64,000 nt of DNA, taken from the NCBI GenBank assembly GCA_015680685.1, contig MNCI01013673.1:255975-319974 (forward strand), written 5' to 3'. The first letter of the stretch is position 1, and every line of letters begins with the position of its first letter. Source of the DNA: Gnetum montanum (taxonomy: Eukaryota; Streptophyta; Gnetopsida; Gnetales; Gnetaceae). Both the position numbers and the translations under genes were made by a program. The notes beneath the pieces are model-generated. The model was not told the origin of the DNA and made no database searches. It saw only the letters and a program-made list of their open reading frames with translations. Positions 45,364-57,094 of the stretch are shown piece after piece.

Positions 45364-45589
45364 AGAATTCCTAGTTTGTACAATTTTTAACATTGCTTCC
45401 ATCCAACCAGTGTGCACAAATAACTGATATACAAAGATGCTTGTATACAGTAGCCACAAGACAAGAAGGCACCCAGTGGTTGATAGCTGACCTAGAGAGC
45501 AATTTGACTTTATGCATGGAACCAATTGAGAGCTTGACTTGTGTGTATATCGATAGCATAGATACATTAGAATAAGTCCATTGCCAACT

Positions 45590-47145
45590 TTCAAGTTCTG
45601 ACATCAAAAATATTAACTATGGAAAGTTGGAAATCCTTAACAAGTTTAAGCAAGAGCCCCTTGAGTTAAAACCATTGCCCACCAGTATGGAGTACAAATT
45701 TCTCAAGAATGGAAAACTGATAATCATTAATGCTAAGCTCACTTCTCAACAAAAATAAAGACTACTAAAAATGGTAAACAAATGGTCACAAGAATTTGCT
45801 TGGTTAGATCCTGAATTAACCAGAATAGATCCTAGGATAGGCCAACATAGAATTTACACTGACCCCTCTATGAAGCCTCAATGACAACCATAAAGACAAC
45901 TAAACCAAAAACTTAAGCAAGTAGTTAAAGAAGAAATTTAAAAACTTCTAAAAGTCAGGTTCATCTGCCCCATTACTGACAATGATTGGGTGAGTTCATT
46001 AGTCATTGTGCCTAAAAAGGAAGGTAAATGGAGGGTGTGTATAGACTTTAGGCTACTGAACATGGCAACATTTAAATACCATTTTCCATTACCATTCATT
46101 GACCAAGTCTTAGATATCATTGCAGGGCATTGCTACTATAGTTTTCTAGATGGTTACAGTGGGTACAATCAAATTCAGATGGCACCAGAAGACCAAGCCA
46201 AGACTACATTCATGAATCATTGGGGAACATTTTGATATGGGTAGATGTTGTTTGGCGTGTGCAATGCTGCAAAAACGTTCCAATGTTTGATTCTAAGTAT
46301 ATTTTAGCAGTAGATAGGGAGTGGCATGGAGGCTTTTATGAATGATTTCTCCACTTATAGAGTGGACTTTGAATAAGCATTGGACCGATTAGAGCAAGTA
46401 CTAAAATGATGTGTGGAAACCAATCTAAGGCTCAATTGGTAGAAAAGCCACTTAATGGTCAATGAGGGCATTGTATTAGGACATAAATTTTACAAAAATG
46501 GATAGAGGTAGATCCTAAAAAAATTAAAGTCATCCAAGGAATCACTTGTCAACTTGAAACTATAAAAGATGTCCAATCATTCCTTGGACATACTAGCTAT
46601 TATAGATTCTTCATTGAGAACTTTTCAAAGATTGCAAAACCATTGGTGGAATTAACGAAAAAAGATGTACCTTTTGAATGGATCAGGGAATGTGTATTAG
46701 CTTTTCAAACCTTGAATAAGAAGCTCGTAGAAACACCCATTCTACAAGCTCCTAACTAGTCTAGACCATTCCACATAATGACTAACACATTCAATTTTGC
46801 TTTAGGAGCTATAATTACATAGTTAGATGATCAAAAATGTCCCTATTACATTCATTGTGCAAGTTGAAGTATTGTTGGTACACAACTCAACTATACCATA
46901 ATAAAAAAAGAATTAATGGCCATGGTATTTGCACTAGAGAAATTTAGGCACTATGTACTAGGCTATAAGGTATTTATACATATAGATCATAGTGCAATTC
47001 TATTCCTTATGAATAAAACAATGGTGAGCCCTCGCATCACATGATGGCTTGTGATCTTATAAGAGCTCAACATCATGATGATAGATCACAAAGGCATTGA
47101 GAATGTTGTTGTCAATCATTTTTCTTGGTTGTAATGGGAAAACAA
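45590..47145 (+). pseudogene. pol: reverse transcriptase and RNase H of element F
   Basis: N-terminal RT words NGKLIIINAKL near 45715, SSLVIVPKKEGKWRVCIDFR at 45990, then FPLPFIDQVLDIIAGHCYYS and FLDGYSGYNQIQMAPEDQAK up to 46235. After a stop the catalytic block reads AFMNDFSTY near 46335, where FMDD is expected (GAT to AAT). Then VETNLRLNW near 46418 and LGHK. A frameshift near 46500 and others follow; RNase H words are LGAIIT near 46805, KELMAMVFALEKFRHYVLGY near 46910 and IHIDHSA near 46980. It is inactive by several independent lesions. Confidence 0.88.
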
Positions 47146-47149
47146 AGAA

Positions 47150-48500
47150 GATGAATACCCAATTTCTGATCACTTCCCTAATGAACTCCTCTTTGTAGGT
47201 GCAATAAATGATCAGTCACCCACACATACAAATTGGTATAGTAGCATTATTACTTACCTTCTCACATAAGAAACACCACAATGGATGAATGTTAGAAAGA
47301 AACAACAATTTCTCCACCAAGTCAAACATTTCATAGAGATCAATGGACACCTTTACAAGGTGTGTTTTGATGACTTGGTTCGATGGTGTGTTCTCAATGG
47401 AGATCAATTGAGAGTTCTCCAAGATGCTGATAAAGGCCCTTGTGGGGGTCATTACACTTGGAGACAAACAACCATTAAAATATTGCTTGTAGGATATTAT
47501 TGGCCTACATTATTTTGGGACACTCATCATTTCATGCAATCTTGTGAGCATTGCCAACACGATGGGGGAATGATTGCTAGAATGAAGGGTCCACATCAAT
47601 GGATTCAAACCATAGAACCGTTCAACATATGGGGTATTGATTTTATGGGACCTATTAAACGAATGTCCAATGAAAAAACCTACATTGTTGTTGCTGTTGA
47701 CTATTTTACAAAGTGGGCAGAAGTAGTTGCTATTACTAATTATACATCATTAATCATTGCACAATTTGTTCAACAACAAGTCGTAAGTAAGTTTGCCATG
47801 CCTCGTGCACTTATTTTTGATAATGATACACATTTCACAAGCGTGACTTTTCAAAAATTAATGCAAAAAATAGGAGTTAATCATAAGTTAACTACACCAT
47901 ATCATCCTCAAGCGAATGGCCAAGTCAAAGTCACCAATAGGGAGATCACAAAAATATTGACATGAACCATTAGGAAATATAAGAAAGACTGGAGCACCAA
48001 ACTAAACAATGCTTTGNGAAATATAAGAAAGACTGGAGCACCAAACTAAACAATGCTTTGGGCATACTTCTCCTCATGGAAACTCCTTATAGGCTATTCT
48101 CCTTATGAGTTAGTGTATGGTAAAATTCCAACACTTCCTATCCAAGCTAAGCTTCATACACTATCTACAACATGTGGCTTTAACTTTGACCTCAATATAG
48201 CACAGAAAGAATGATTAATAAACCTTAACTTGCTAGATGAAAACCGATTGGCTGTCCTATCATCCAATGAATTGCACAAGGCCTTTAACAAACAATGTCA
48301 TGACCTAAGAATTAGAAAAGTCAAATACCAACTAGGAGATAAGGTTATGTATTGGAGTCCCACACATATGTGACAACAATCTAGATTTTAAATACTGTGG
48401 GAAGGACCTTATATTATTCATGAAGCTTTTCCTTCAAGGGCCATGATGATCTATAAACTTGAAAGCTCATATAGGAAATTATTGGTCAACATCCAACAAA
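47150..48500 (+). pseudogene. pol: integrase of element F
   Basis: A frame open at 47285-47965 has the zinc-binding HHCC part (GGHYTWRQTTIKILLVGYYW, HFMQSCEHCQ) and the core: FNIWGIDFMGP (first Asp), ALIFDNDTHFTSVTF (second Asp) and PYHPQANGQVKVTNREITK. In the last motif the catalytic Glu of GQ-EV is Lys (GAA to AAA). The C-terminal region to about 48500 (LSKLSFIHYLQ and others) has stops and an assembly scar at 48017. It lacks a chromodomain. Confidence 0.88.
47974..48060. other. Assembly scar: 43-bp exact repeat around a single N
   Basis: 47974-48016 and 48018-48060 are identical with N at 48017 between them, within the integrase C-terminus. It falsely lengthens the gene by 44 bases. Confidence 0.88.
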
Positions 48501-50287
48501 CAAAACCTTTTCATGAGTCTAACACAGCTAGTATTAACATTACCTCTATTAATTGACAACCTTGCTCACTATTTTGGATCTCCTCATTTCAACTCACTCA
48601 TGGGGGAGATGACCACCAATGCTAACCATTGTAAGCCCTCAGTTTCCTTTGTCTTTTTTGTTTTACACTTTTTTGTTTAACACATTTTTCATCTTTACTT
48701 TTTTTTTACACCATCATTAACATTTTTACTATTTCTTCCTCTATTATATTTTTTTTGAATTATTTTTAATTGTCACATAATAAGTGCTCATCATGGTGGG
48801 TTAGACTATAATAGTGTTGATTGCTAATGTTTTGTTTTTACCTTTGACTTTTAATGTTGATGCTAAGATATGGGTTCTTTTGATAAAATAGGAAATGATT
48901 CCACATCATCCATTCATCCATTCAACTCTATGGTCTCCCTTTATTTTGGAAGTGTACTATCCCTTTTTCTACGTAAAGTTATTAATGAATTGGTGGCTTG
49001 GTATTCTTCAAACCAAGGAAAGACTCAAATGGATTGAAAAGGATGTAACTTCAAAGGGATTTGATGTATTTTTGCTGGTTATTCTCTTGGGTACTTGAAT
49101 ATTTTACATAGGTTTTCTACCATTTTGCTATTGACCAATATCAAGAAGTTGACTAAATCAAATAAGTCTTTACATGATGTGGTTCTCACTCAAAAAAAAA
49201 AAAAAACCTAGTGAGAATTCAAAGCACACCCCTTAGAGATAATAAAGGAACATGGGCTACAAGCATTGGTTATGGTACAAGAAAGACATGTTACCTAGGC
49301 CTAAAGGTTTTCACTAACCAAGGCCCTTCCTCGCTTTCTGCTTCTCTATTATCCTCTTGTTGAAATGGTGGTGGCTCTATGGAAGCATCCTTGCTACTTT
49401 AGGAGGATGGACTAGTCAACTATGTTGATGCCAGGTCACTAGATATGGTTAGTTTTAATCTAGATTTAGGCTGAGTTCTATTAAGTCACCTTAGCTACAT
49501 AATACACAAGGAACTTTACACAACCTTGATTTTGGGATTCCATTCCATTCTCTCTTCTCTTTCCATATTGCTTCCCATATTCTACCTCCTTGCTAGTTTT
49601 ATGATTAGTCTATATCTTAGTTGGGTAAATTCTTGTGGGTGAATTCTCAATAATTGTCTCCATATGTCATCCTAAGAGGCTACAGACTCTTTAGTTTTTG
49701 GGTTTGTCAGGGCATAAAGGGCATGAGCCTACTTTGGGGAGGATCCACTGGCATTCCTTTTTGGTGCAATTATTAAGTTCTTTTCCTTAAAAATTTCTTG
49801 AAATCAACTATTTCTCATTTCACCCTATCCATAACATCCATTTTTGTTTTTTTTTCTTGGCTTCACCGTTGTTATTCCTCTTATCTTCATTTCTCTTTCA
49901 TTGTCCATCCTATTGCTACTGGAGGTTTGCTCTTAGTTGTGGGGGCCTATCACAAATTCTTCCATTTCATTACTTAGCTTACCCCTACACCTTGGGTAGT
50001 TATGAGTTACAAACCTCTAACCCAGTACCTACCATACCCACAACCTAGCTAGTGTGCTTCATATCAAGGAAAGGTATCAATTACATTAGATCTTATCTAT
50101 CCTTGATAATTCATTGACTATGTTGTATGTGTAGATGGAGATCACATGTACAATGGACTAGGATAGAAGGGTGCACTCGAGATGGACTAGAGCTAGAGCA
50201 TTTACACAAGGAACACACTTAATCATGTGGCCATGGATGAATAATAGTGTGCACAATTTTGACATCAGTAGCAACATGACTTATTTT

Positions 50288-50325
<38 letters not shown>

Positions 50326-50530
50326 AGATGTCAAATGAGGGTCTAGATGTCACCTATGTACAATGTTCACCATAATGGTTATGAATGCCAATACTATAAT
50401 ATGTTTGACAATTTGTTCACTGGGCACTTTGAGTTTGTCATTCCATGTCATCGTTAGTCATCATTCAGTCAATAATCCCATACCTAACTAATATTTTATA
50501 AGGAACTCGAGAAAGAGTTTTTATTTAGTC
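48501..50530 (+). other. 3' non-coding tail of element F
   Basis: Begins with a conserved block catgggggagatgaccacca near 48600, also present in E (38072) and, altered, in G. It has T-rich and A-rich runs (49191-49206), the word catgagcctactttgggg near 49722, a second G-rich block (ttgtgggggcct near 49938), and a cagATGG-like context near 50132. No ORF over 75 codons. Function, if any, is likely in RNA processing or packaging. Confidence 0.65.
50292..50324. repeat. (CT)n microsatellite
   Basis: About 16 CT units in the tail of element F. E has a CT-rich but broken run at the same place (39576-39612). Confidence 0.92.
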
Positions 50531-50538
50531 GTGGGGTA
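50531..50538 (+). promoter_or_regulatory. Polypurine tract of element F
   Basis: gtggggta, one G shorter than in relatives, directly before the 3' LTR. Confidence 0.75.
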
Positions 50539-51397
50539 TGATGAGTCCTGATATTGCATCCTTAATATCAAAATCGTGATATCAGGCCTTTGATATCAGA
50601 TACTCGATATCAAAGTTGATGAAGCGATATCAGACATGCGATGTCGGAACCTGTCTCATCACCTATAAATAAGAGATAGGGCCACTTGGTTTGGCAGTTA
50701 GTTCTTAGTCCTTTAGTTGAACTCTTCCATTTTTTCCCTTTCAGAGTTAGAATTATTCCTAAGTGCCCATAGTAGGAGTCATAGAGTGAATAGATCTTTA
50801 TTCGAGCATTGTGTACCTAAGCACACCTTGTGATCGAAAATAAAGATGAACTTTATGATAAACCTTGGAACATTTGGAATCAATTAATTATTACATTTCA
50901 TGTCAATGATTGTTATTTGATGATTTCAATAGTTAATCAATGTTATTTCCATTGAATTGTTAATTATCAACAAGTTAGCATGCTTTGCACGACTACTTTG
51001 AGCATACATGGAACACTTGGTAACCCAGTAACGATTATCATTTGGTAATCCCAGTAGTATTTTACTAGTTCAAGATGTGTCCGAAGAGTGGGAACAGATG
51101 CTGGTGTTAGGATTTGCTTTGCATTAGAGGTTTACAAATCCATTAGTTAATTAAATATTTTCATTGCACACACTTAGGAGACTCAGATATAAAACATAAA
51201 AAGCATAAAAATCATATACCTCAAGTTTACTTAACCATACAATTGTACCTTACAAGTAAGCTTGGAAAGACAATGATTACATAACCCATCCTTGTTTTGT
51301 GTAAGCACATAAACACCTAATCCTTGGAGTTTGATCAAATCACATGTGAATGATCGTATTCATATGGTTGGGTGTAGGGGTACCTCAAAACTCATCA
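50539..51397 (+). repeat. 3' LTR of element F
   Basis: 859 bp, TGATGA...TCATCA. U3 words gatattgcatccttaatatc and cgtgatatcaggcctttgat; TATA cctataaataagagat near 50663. It matches 33356-33662 plus 40810-41347. TCTTT follows at 51398-51402. Confidence 0.92.
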
Positions 51398-53150
51398 TCT
51401 TTCTAGCCTTATTCACTACACTAAAGGTTTTATACCAAATATTAAAGTTATTATTGAATGCTATGTAGTTATGATTTTGCATGCTTATTATATTTCTCAA
51501 TCTTGTTTGATTGTTGAACTTGCAAAATTTGAAATGGTTAAGAAATATTTTGATTTTATTACTTAGAAGTGAAAAGTAAATTTTAATTCCAATTATTTAA
51601 TATTTCTTATTGAATTGAATTATAAAATCTTCAATTTATTTTTTACATTGTTGAAAGTGCAATTGTTAGTAGCATTGGTAAAATCCTTAAAAGAAAGTCA
51701 CAAACATTATCAGATGATCATAAGGATATCATCCTTAGTTTTACAATTATTTTTTGCATCTTGCCATATAATCAAATATTTAGGGAATACACTTGTGGTC
51801 ATACTCTTGGATATGGTCATAAGGGTTACCAAGCTATCTCACTAATGGGTATACCAGATGAATAGTTGTTAAGATTGCAAAGTTAATGTGAGTTTAACAC
51901 TTTAGGTTTAACATGTTCATTTCACCTTAATTAATGCATATGAAATCATAAACATGATGCTAAATAACATCGATAAATTTCTTAGAAATAAAATGTATTA
52001 AAAGTAAATCTAAGCTAAGTCAAAGTGCTCTAATGGAAGAAAATTAATCTTGATTTTATTTATGTTCATGCAAGCACCTAAGCTCATTTTCTCAAATAGG
52101 ATTCTACATGAAAAACCTCTACAAGTACTCCTTAACTTGTACAAAAATCACAAAACCAAATGGATAGAGTTCTACTACCTACTGATTGAACAATGCCATA
52201 AATGTAGTTGTGTCACAAGTCTTAGATACTTAGAGAATATGAAACATACTAGGAAACAAAAATGAGAGATGTAGTATATATATAAATTTATAATTTATTA
52301 ATATAATAAGGAAAAAATATATATGGTTGTACTCAACATTTAAATTTTTAAACTTTTTAATAAAAATGTCTCCTCATATGTTTCATGGGTTTGTCAGACA
52401 AGTTTCCGATTTAGAAATGTTTGTAACATAGATTTTTGGTGAGATGTGAATCCACATACATAGGTGCATACATATTTATAGTTGAAAACAAACAATGAAT
52501 CAACACAATTACATTGATGTGGATGCGAATATTGATTTTTTATCACTAAGGCAATATCTATCTTTGTTTAAATTGAAGAGGTAAAAACATACATGTTAAA
52601 TTACTCTATAATGTTTAAAATTTCAAGGGGTTTGTAAAGTTTGAATAAAAATCTTCTTGAGTTTATTAGAATTCTATTTCCTTTCTATGCTTTCTCTCTC
52701 TCTCTATTTTATTTTTTATATATAAATAAATCTTGTTCTAATAGGCCCTTAATCTCCTTAAGGGATGTGTAATAGAAACTTTTGTAATGCTTTTTTGTTT
52801 GGCTCTACCTTTGAAAAAGTTATAAGATAAATATAAATTTTATTGAATAATTTATTATTCTTACATAATAGAAAATGAATCAAATAAAAATATTATTAAA
52901 TGTACCTTATTTATATATATTTAAATTTTAAATATTTAAAAATTTTCAAGCAATTTAACCTTTGTAAGAGCTTTTGTAAACAAGGTGTCACTTTTAAAAC
53001 ATTGCTTACTTGCATATGACATCATGTTTGAAGTGAAGAATGATCTCAAATTAAATATAACTAATTAAAAAGGAGGGTAAAGGGATCAAAGTTATAGCCA
53101 TTGCTAAAATTAAGCTATTATGGTGTTGTAACCACAATATATGAATCAAC
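51398..53150. other. AT-rich DNA, no feature recognised
   Basis: Starts with the right TCTTT duplication of element F. Longest frames are about 75 codons, without family motifs. Some segments (51615-51845, 52050-52265) look like long-decayed coding DNA, but I cannot assign them. Confidence 0.55.
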
Positions 53151-53152
53151 AG

Positions 53153-53798
53153 TTTATTGTAATGCTTAGCCTTATGTTGATGATTTGAACGAGTGTCAGA
53201 CCCAAATATCTCTTGGATTGTTTATGATTTGTAGAACAATGTTACATGCCCTTGTAATAAAATGAAATATGAAATTATGCATTGGAGTGGAATCTTATGT
53301 GGAATACATTTTAATGAATTGGATGCACTTTTTCTAAAGGATTGCAAGTGCCTTAATTTTATTTTTGATATCTTTATCAATTTTACTATTTGATTGGAGG
53401 CTTCCTACCTAATTAAAGGATTAATGTTAGGTAGTGAAATTATTTATAGTAAGAGAATTTTTTGCCTTGAATTTCCACTTCTATTTCACCACTATTTATG
53501 TTATTAAAATCACATTCTACAAAAATCATAATTTTATTGTAATGCTTACCCTGATTTGAATGAGCATTGGACCTAAATATTTCTCAAATATTTGACTTTG
53601 TTATGTGTGGGATACTCCCTTGGAATGAAATGGAATGCAAAAAGTTGGCATATGATGAACATTAATTAATTCGGTGTACTTTTTCCAAGGGTGGAAATTG
53701 ACATTATCCTAAATTAATTTACATGGTCAAGTTTATTTTTTTGTTTCATTCAATCATCACTTCTATTTCACCACTATACTATTTATGCTATTAAAACT
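53153..53798. repeat. Pair of diverged direct repeats, about 360 and 265 bp
   Basis: 53153-53512 and 53533-53798 share, in order, tttattgtaatgctta, a gatttgaa-gag block, cacccaaatat-like and gcactttttc-like words, and the closing cacttctatttcaccacta. The second copy lacks part of the middle. They may be a tandem duplication or a pair of short LTRs lacking an interior. Confidence 0.65.
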
Positions 53799-53847
53799 AT
53801 AAGATGATTTTAATCAAGCTAGACTACTGGATAAGGTAACAAGATAA

Positions 53848-54090
53848 CTAAAAATTGAATCACTCATCCCTCCTCTATTTCTCTACCACTTACCCAATTT
53901 AGTTTTACCCTCTTGGTCAAGTTTGTTTTATCTTTGTTTATTCATGCTGTTTTTGAGAAATAAATCTCTCACATAAATAATACTAAAAAATGCTATGAAC
54001 AAACAAAGATACAACAAACTTGACCAAAAGGATAAAACTAAATTAGGTAAGGTAGAAAAATAGAGGAGAGATGAGTGATTTTGTTTTTAG
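53848..54090. repeat. Foldback: inverted repeat with 96-98 bp arms
   Basis: The left arm 53848-53945 and right arm 53995-54090 are near-perfect reverse complements (ctaaaaa...cactcat at the outer ends) around a 49-bp loop. The shape fits a foldback MITE or a palindromic solo piece. The right arm ends exactly where a run of N begins, so the hairpin may have broken the assembly and the element may be longer. Confidence 0.8.
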
Positions 54091-54227
54091 NNNNNNNNNN
54101 NNNNNNNNNNNNNNNNNNNNNNNNNNNNNNNNNNNNNNNNNNNNNNNNNNNNNNNNNNNNNNNNNNNNNNNNNNNNNNNNNNNNNNNNNNNNNNNNNNNN
54201 NNNNNNNNNNNNNNNNNNNNNNNNNNN
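54091..54227. other. Assembly gap (137 N)
   Basis: Run of N directly after the foldback. Confidence 0.95.
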
Positions 54228-54770
54228 ACGGGCAATGAGTAGAATTTAATTAGTTTTTAAAGCTTTCAAGTTATCAGTTATCATTATAAAGGACATAGTT
54301 ATAAATGTTCAAGTTGTTAAAATATTAATAGAACTATTTAAATAATATATACTACCAAACATAAATTGGTAGAAACAACAATTTATGTATTTCATATATG
54401 TTGATGAAAGAATACATTGTACAAATATTACAACAATTTTTTTTTTAAAAAAAAAACACATAGAGGTAGATTCCATTGCATATCTCCTTCTAATAACATT
54501 ATAGATATAATACCTAAAAGTAAACCAAGGCTTATTAAAAATCAAGGCTTCAGAAACTCGTCTCTTGTTAATAATGAAATTATACTCGATGTCAATTTGA
54601 TTTTCTCTTGTCAATATTAAGAAAGGGATATCTTTAATTCTAATAGGAAGCCTCTTAGAAATCTGTGTGACATCCTAAGAAAAGCTAATTGTGTGATCCT
54701 TATCTTGAACTATCCACCAATTACATGTGTAACTTGCAATATGGAATTTCTTTTTGCAATTAACATGATT
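54228..54770. other. AT-rich DNA, no feature seen
   Basis: No gene or repeat assigned; it has a T-run/A-run pair near 54438-54452. Confidence 0.55.
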
Positions 54771-56125
54771 TTAAATAAGAGGAATTTTAGGATTAGCTAA
54801 CTTCCTAGGAAGGTTGCTAGTTCGAATCCAATTAGATACACATGAGTTAGCATAATAGTATGGTTTGAAGGTGACTCAAAGGAATTCGATATATAGGGTT
54901 GCCAACTATAGGTGTATGTAAGGGCTTAGGTGGACTATTGGGTTGGAAGAAAAGTATTTTCTTAGATTGAGTGTCTAAACCATTTGGTTGATGAATCAAT
55001 TTTAGATTAATGGCCCTTGCCTTAGATGGGTTGAGTTTCTATGGTTGAGCTAGGAGTTCATCCTGCATAAATGGAGTAGGTAGTAGCTACGTGGAGGGAG
55101 GAGGAGGGTTTGCATAAATAGGAGGAGGATAAGGGTAAAGGTGGTATCCTTTCTTGCATGTGAAGAATGAGTTCGATAATAATCAGGAGGGTAGTAGTGA
55201 CATTGAAAAGTGGAAACATGACTAGAAGAGTCACATGGAAATAAGGGTTGCTAAACATAGTACCCATATGGATCAAGTTATCTATAAGGGTATTGCTACC
55301 TTGGTAGTACCAATGCCCATGACTGTGGTTGTTGCGATTATTGAAACTACTCATGTGATTGTGGTGGAGTTCCACTTGGATAATACTATTGTTGCTGGTG
55401 GAATTTCCTAGAATTACTTTGAGGATAAGGTAATTTTGTAGGTGTTTGCCTTTGTGCTAGTCATGGATTTAGGGCATACACCCCCAAACTCTTGTAAGTG
55501 TGAAACTATGGGATAACATCCCTTAGGATGTTCATAATGGAATATGTCACATCTAGCATCATTGTCTAAGTCAATTTCCATAACTTGCTCAATTGTAGCA
55601 ATCTTGCCCTTACCTCTTTAATTGACACATTTAGCTTTTTTTTTCTTCCTGCAATCATGATCAGTACCTTATTCTTTGGACTCTTCAACAATTTTTAGGA
55701 TAGCTTGAAATATACTATCCATGGAATCTAATAAATGATCAACCTTAGCTATAATTTTAGATTGAAATTTTTAAAGTGGCAAGGTTTTTCTATTCTCCAC
55801 CTCATCTATTGATGATTCTTCCTCATTATCACAAAATCGAACCTCCCTTTTGCAAATGGAAGAATCATAGTTATACTCTTCTACGCTTTCTTATTTTCTT
55901 ACTTCTCCTTCCTCTTTAGCTACTTGCACAATCAATCTTTGGATTTGATAGGTGCTTAATTCTAATAGTTTCCCTTGGTCATAGATGCCAAGGGTTCTCC
56001 TCATTTCTAATCAAAGCCTGTCTACAATGTGGTGAAGTTGGTCTAGTTGAGAGTAACCATGGCCAAGACATTTATGCACTAAGAAATAGTATTGGCCTAT
56101 GGTAGTTGTTGTGCCACCAAATAAG
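54771..56125 (-). mobile_element. Element H: minus-strand gypsy gag-protease fragment, cut by element G
   Basis: Fragment of the same clade in the opposite orientation. Its left end is lost in the protease region near 54770. Its right side is interrupted at 56125 by element G, whose presumed target duplication is ataag (56121-56125). The remaining 5' half, if present, lies beyond the window. Confidence 0.8.
54771..56125 (-). pseudogene. gag: gag (C-terminal two thirds) and start of protease of element H
   Basis: Read from the right: CLGHGYSQLDQLHHIVDRL near 56050, MRRTLGIYDQGKLLELSTYQ near 55980, LIVQVAKEEGEVRK near 55910, VRFCDNEEESSIDEVENRKT near 55800, then the Pro/His/Tyr tail with NRNNHSHG near 55330 (shifted frame) and an MLTH word near 54850 that starts the protease module. 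Several stops and shifts. The gag words are closest to those of E, F and G. Confidence 0.78.
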
Positions 56126-56959
56126 TGATTTGATATTAGATCCCCGATATTAGATTTATGATATTGGTAATGGATCCCTGATATCAGACATGTGATGTTG
56201 GAACCTATCTCATTGGCTATAAATAAGAAATAGGGGTGCTTGGTTTGGGCATTAGTTTTTTAGTCCTTTAGCTAAACTCTTGAAGTTTTTCTATTCTATA
56301 GTTAGAATTATTTCTGAGTGCTTGCAATAGAAGTCATAGAGTGAACAAATCTTTATTCGAGCATTCTGTACATGAGCACACCTTGTGACCAGAAATAAAG
56401 ATGAAATTTATGATAAACCTTGCAACATTCAGAATAGCTTAATTATTGCATTTAATGTTATTTACTATTATTTGATGCTTTCAATAGTTAATTAATGTTA
56501 TTTCTATAGAATTATTAATGATTAATTATCAATGAATTAGCACACTCATCATGACCACTTCAAGCATATGTGGAACAGTTGGTAACCCAGTAACGATTAA
56601 TGTTTGGTAATTTTAGTAGTTTTACACTAGTTCAGGATGTGTCTGGAGAGTGGGATTGGATGTTAGTGTTAGGATTTGATACACATTAGAGTTACAAAAG
56701 TCCATTAGTTAATTAAATATTTTCATTACACACACTTAGGAGACTAAGAGAGAAAATATAAAAAACATAAAAATCATATACCTCGAGTTTACTTAATCAT
56801 ACAATTGTGCCTTACAAGTAAGCTTGGGAAGACAATGACTACATAACTCATCCTTGTTCTTTGTACGTGAATAAGCACTTAATCCTTGGAGTTTGACCAG
56901 ATCCCATGTGAATGCTTATATTCATATGGTTGGGCATAGGGGTACCTTACTGCTCATCA
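56126..56959 (+). repeat. 5' LTR of element G
   Basis: 834 bp. It starts TGATTTGATATTAG (TGATGAG expected) and ends TCATCA at 56954-56959. TATA ggctataaataagaaat near 56216. R/U5 words such as gagcattctgtacatgagca match F. Confidence 0.85.
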
Positions 56960-56977
56960 TTGCATCGTTGCCAAGGA
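56960..56977 (+). promoter_or_regulatory. Primer-binding site of element G (degenerate)
   Basis: ttgcatcgttgccaagga: three or four changes from the E site. Confidence 0.6.
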
Positions 56978-57094
56978 TTTTATCATTTGTGCACTAATTA
57001 GAACATAGGAAATTCTTCCATCGTTGTAAAAAACCCTTAGAATTAGTTATCCTACAATCATAGAAAAAGGGTATTACACACTAAATAATCAATC

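Larger units (their letters stand above)
33356..51397 (+). mobile_element. Element F: full-length autonomous-type gypsy element carrying two younger insertions
   Basis: 18,042 bp on the map, about 10.0 kb after subtracting element E with its duplication (7147 bp) and the solo LTR with its duplication (884 bp). It has LTRs at both ends, a primer-binding site, gag, protease, RT, RNase H, integrase, a 2 kb 3' non-coding tail and a polypurine tract, flanked by perfect TCTTT repeats. RT and protease words (DSG-type protease, CIDFRLLN..KYHFPLPFIDQ) place it with the Athila/TAT branch of non-chromodomain gypsy elements. Every coding domain is damaged, and the two nested insertions give its relative age: F is older than E and than the solo LTR. 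Confidence 0.93.
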
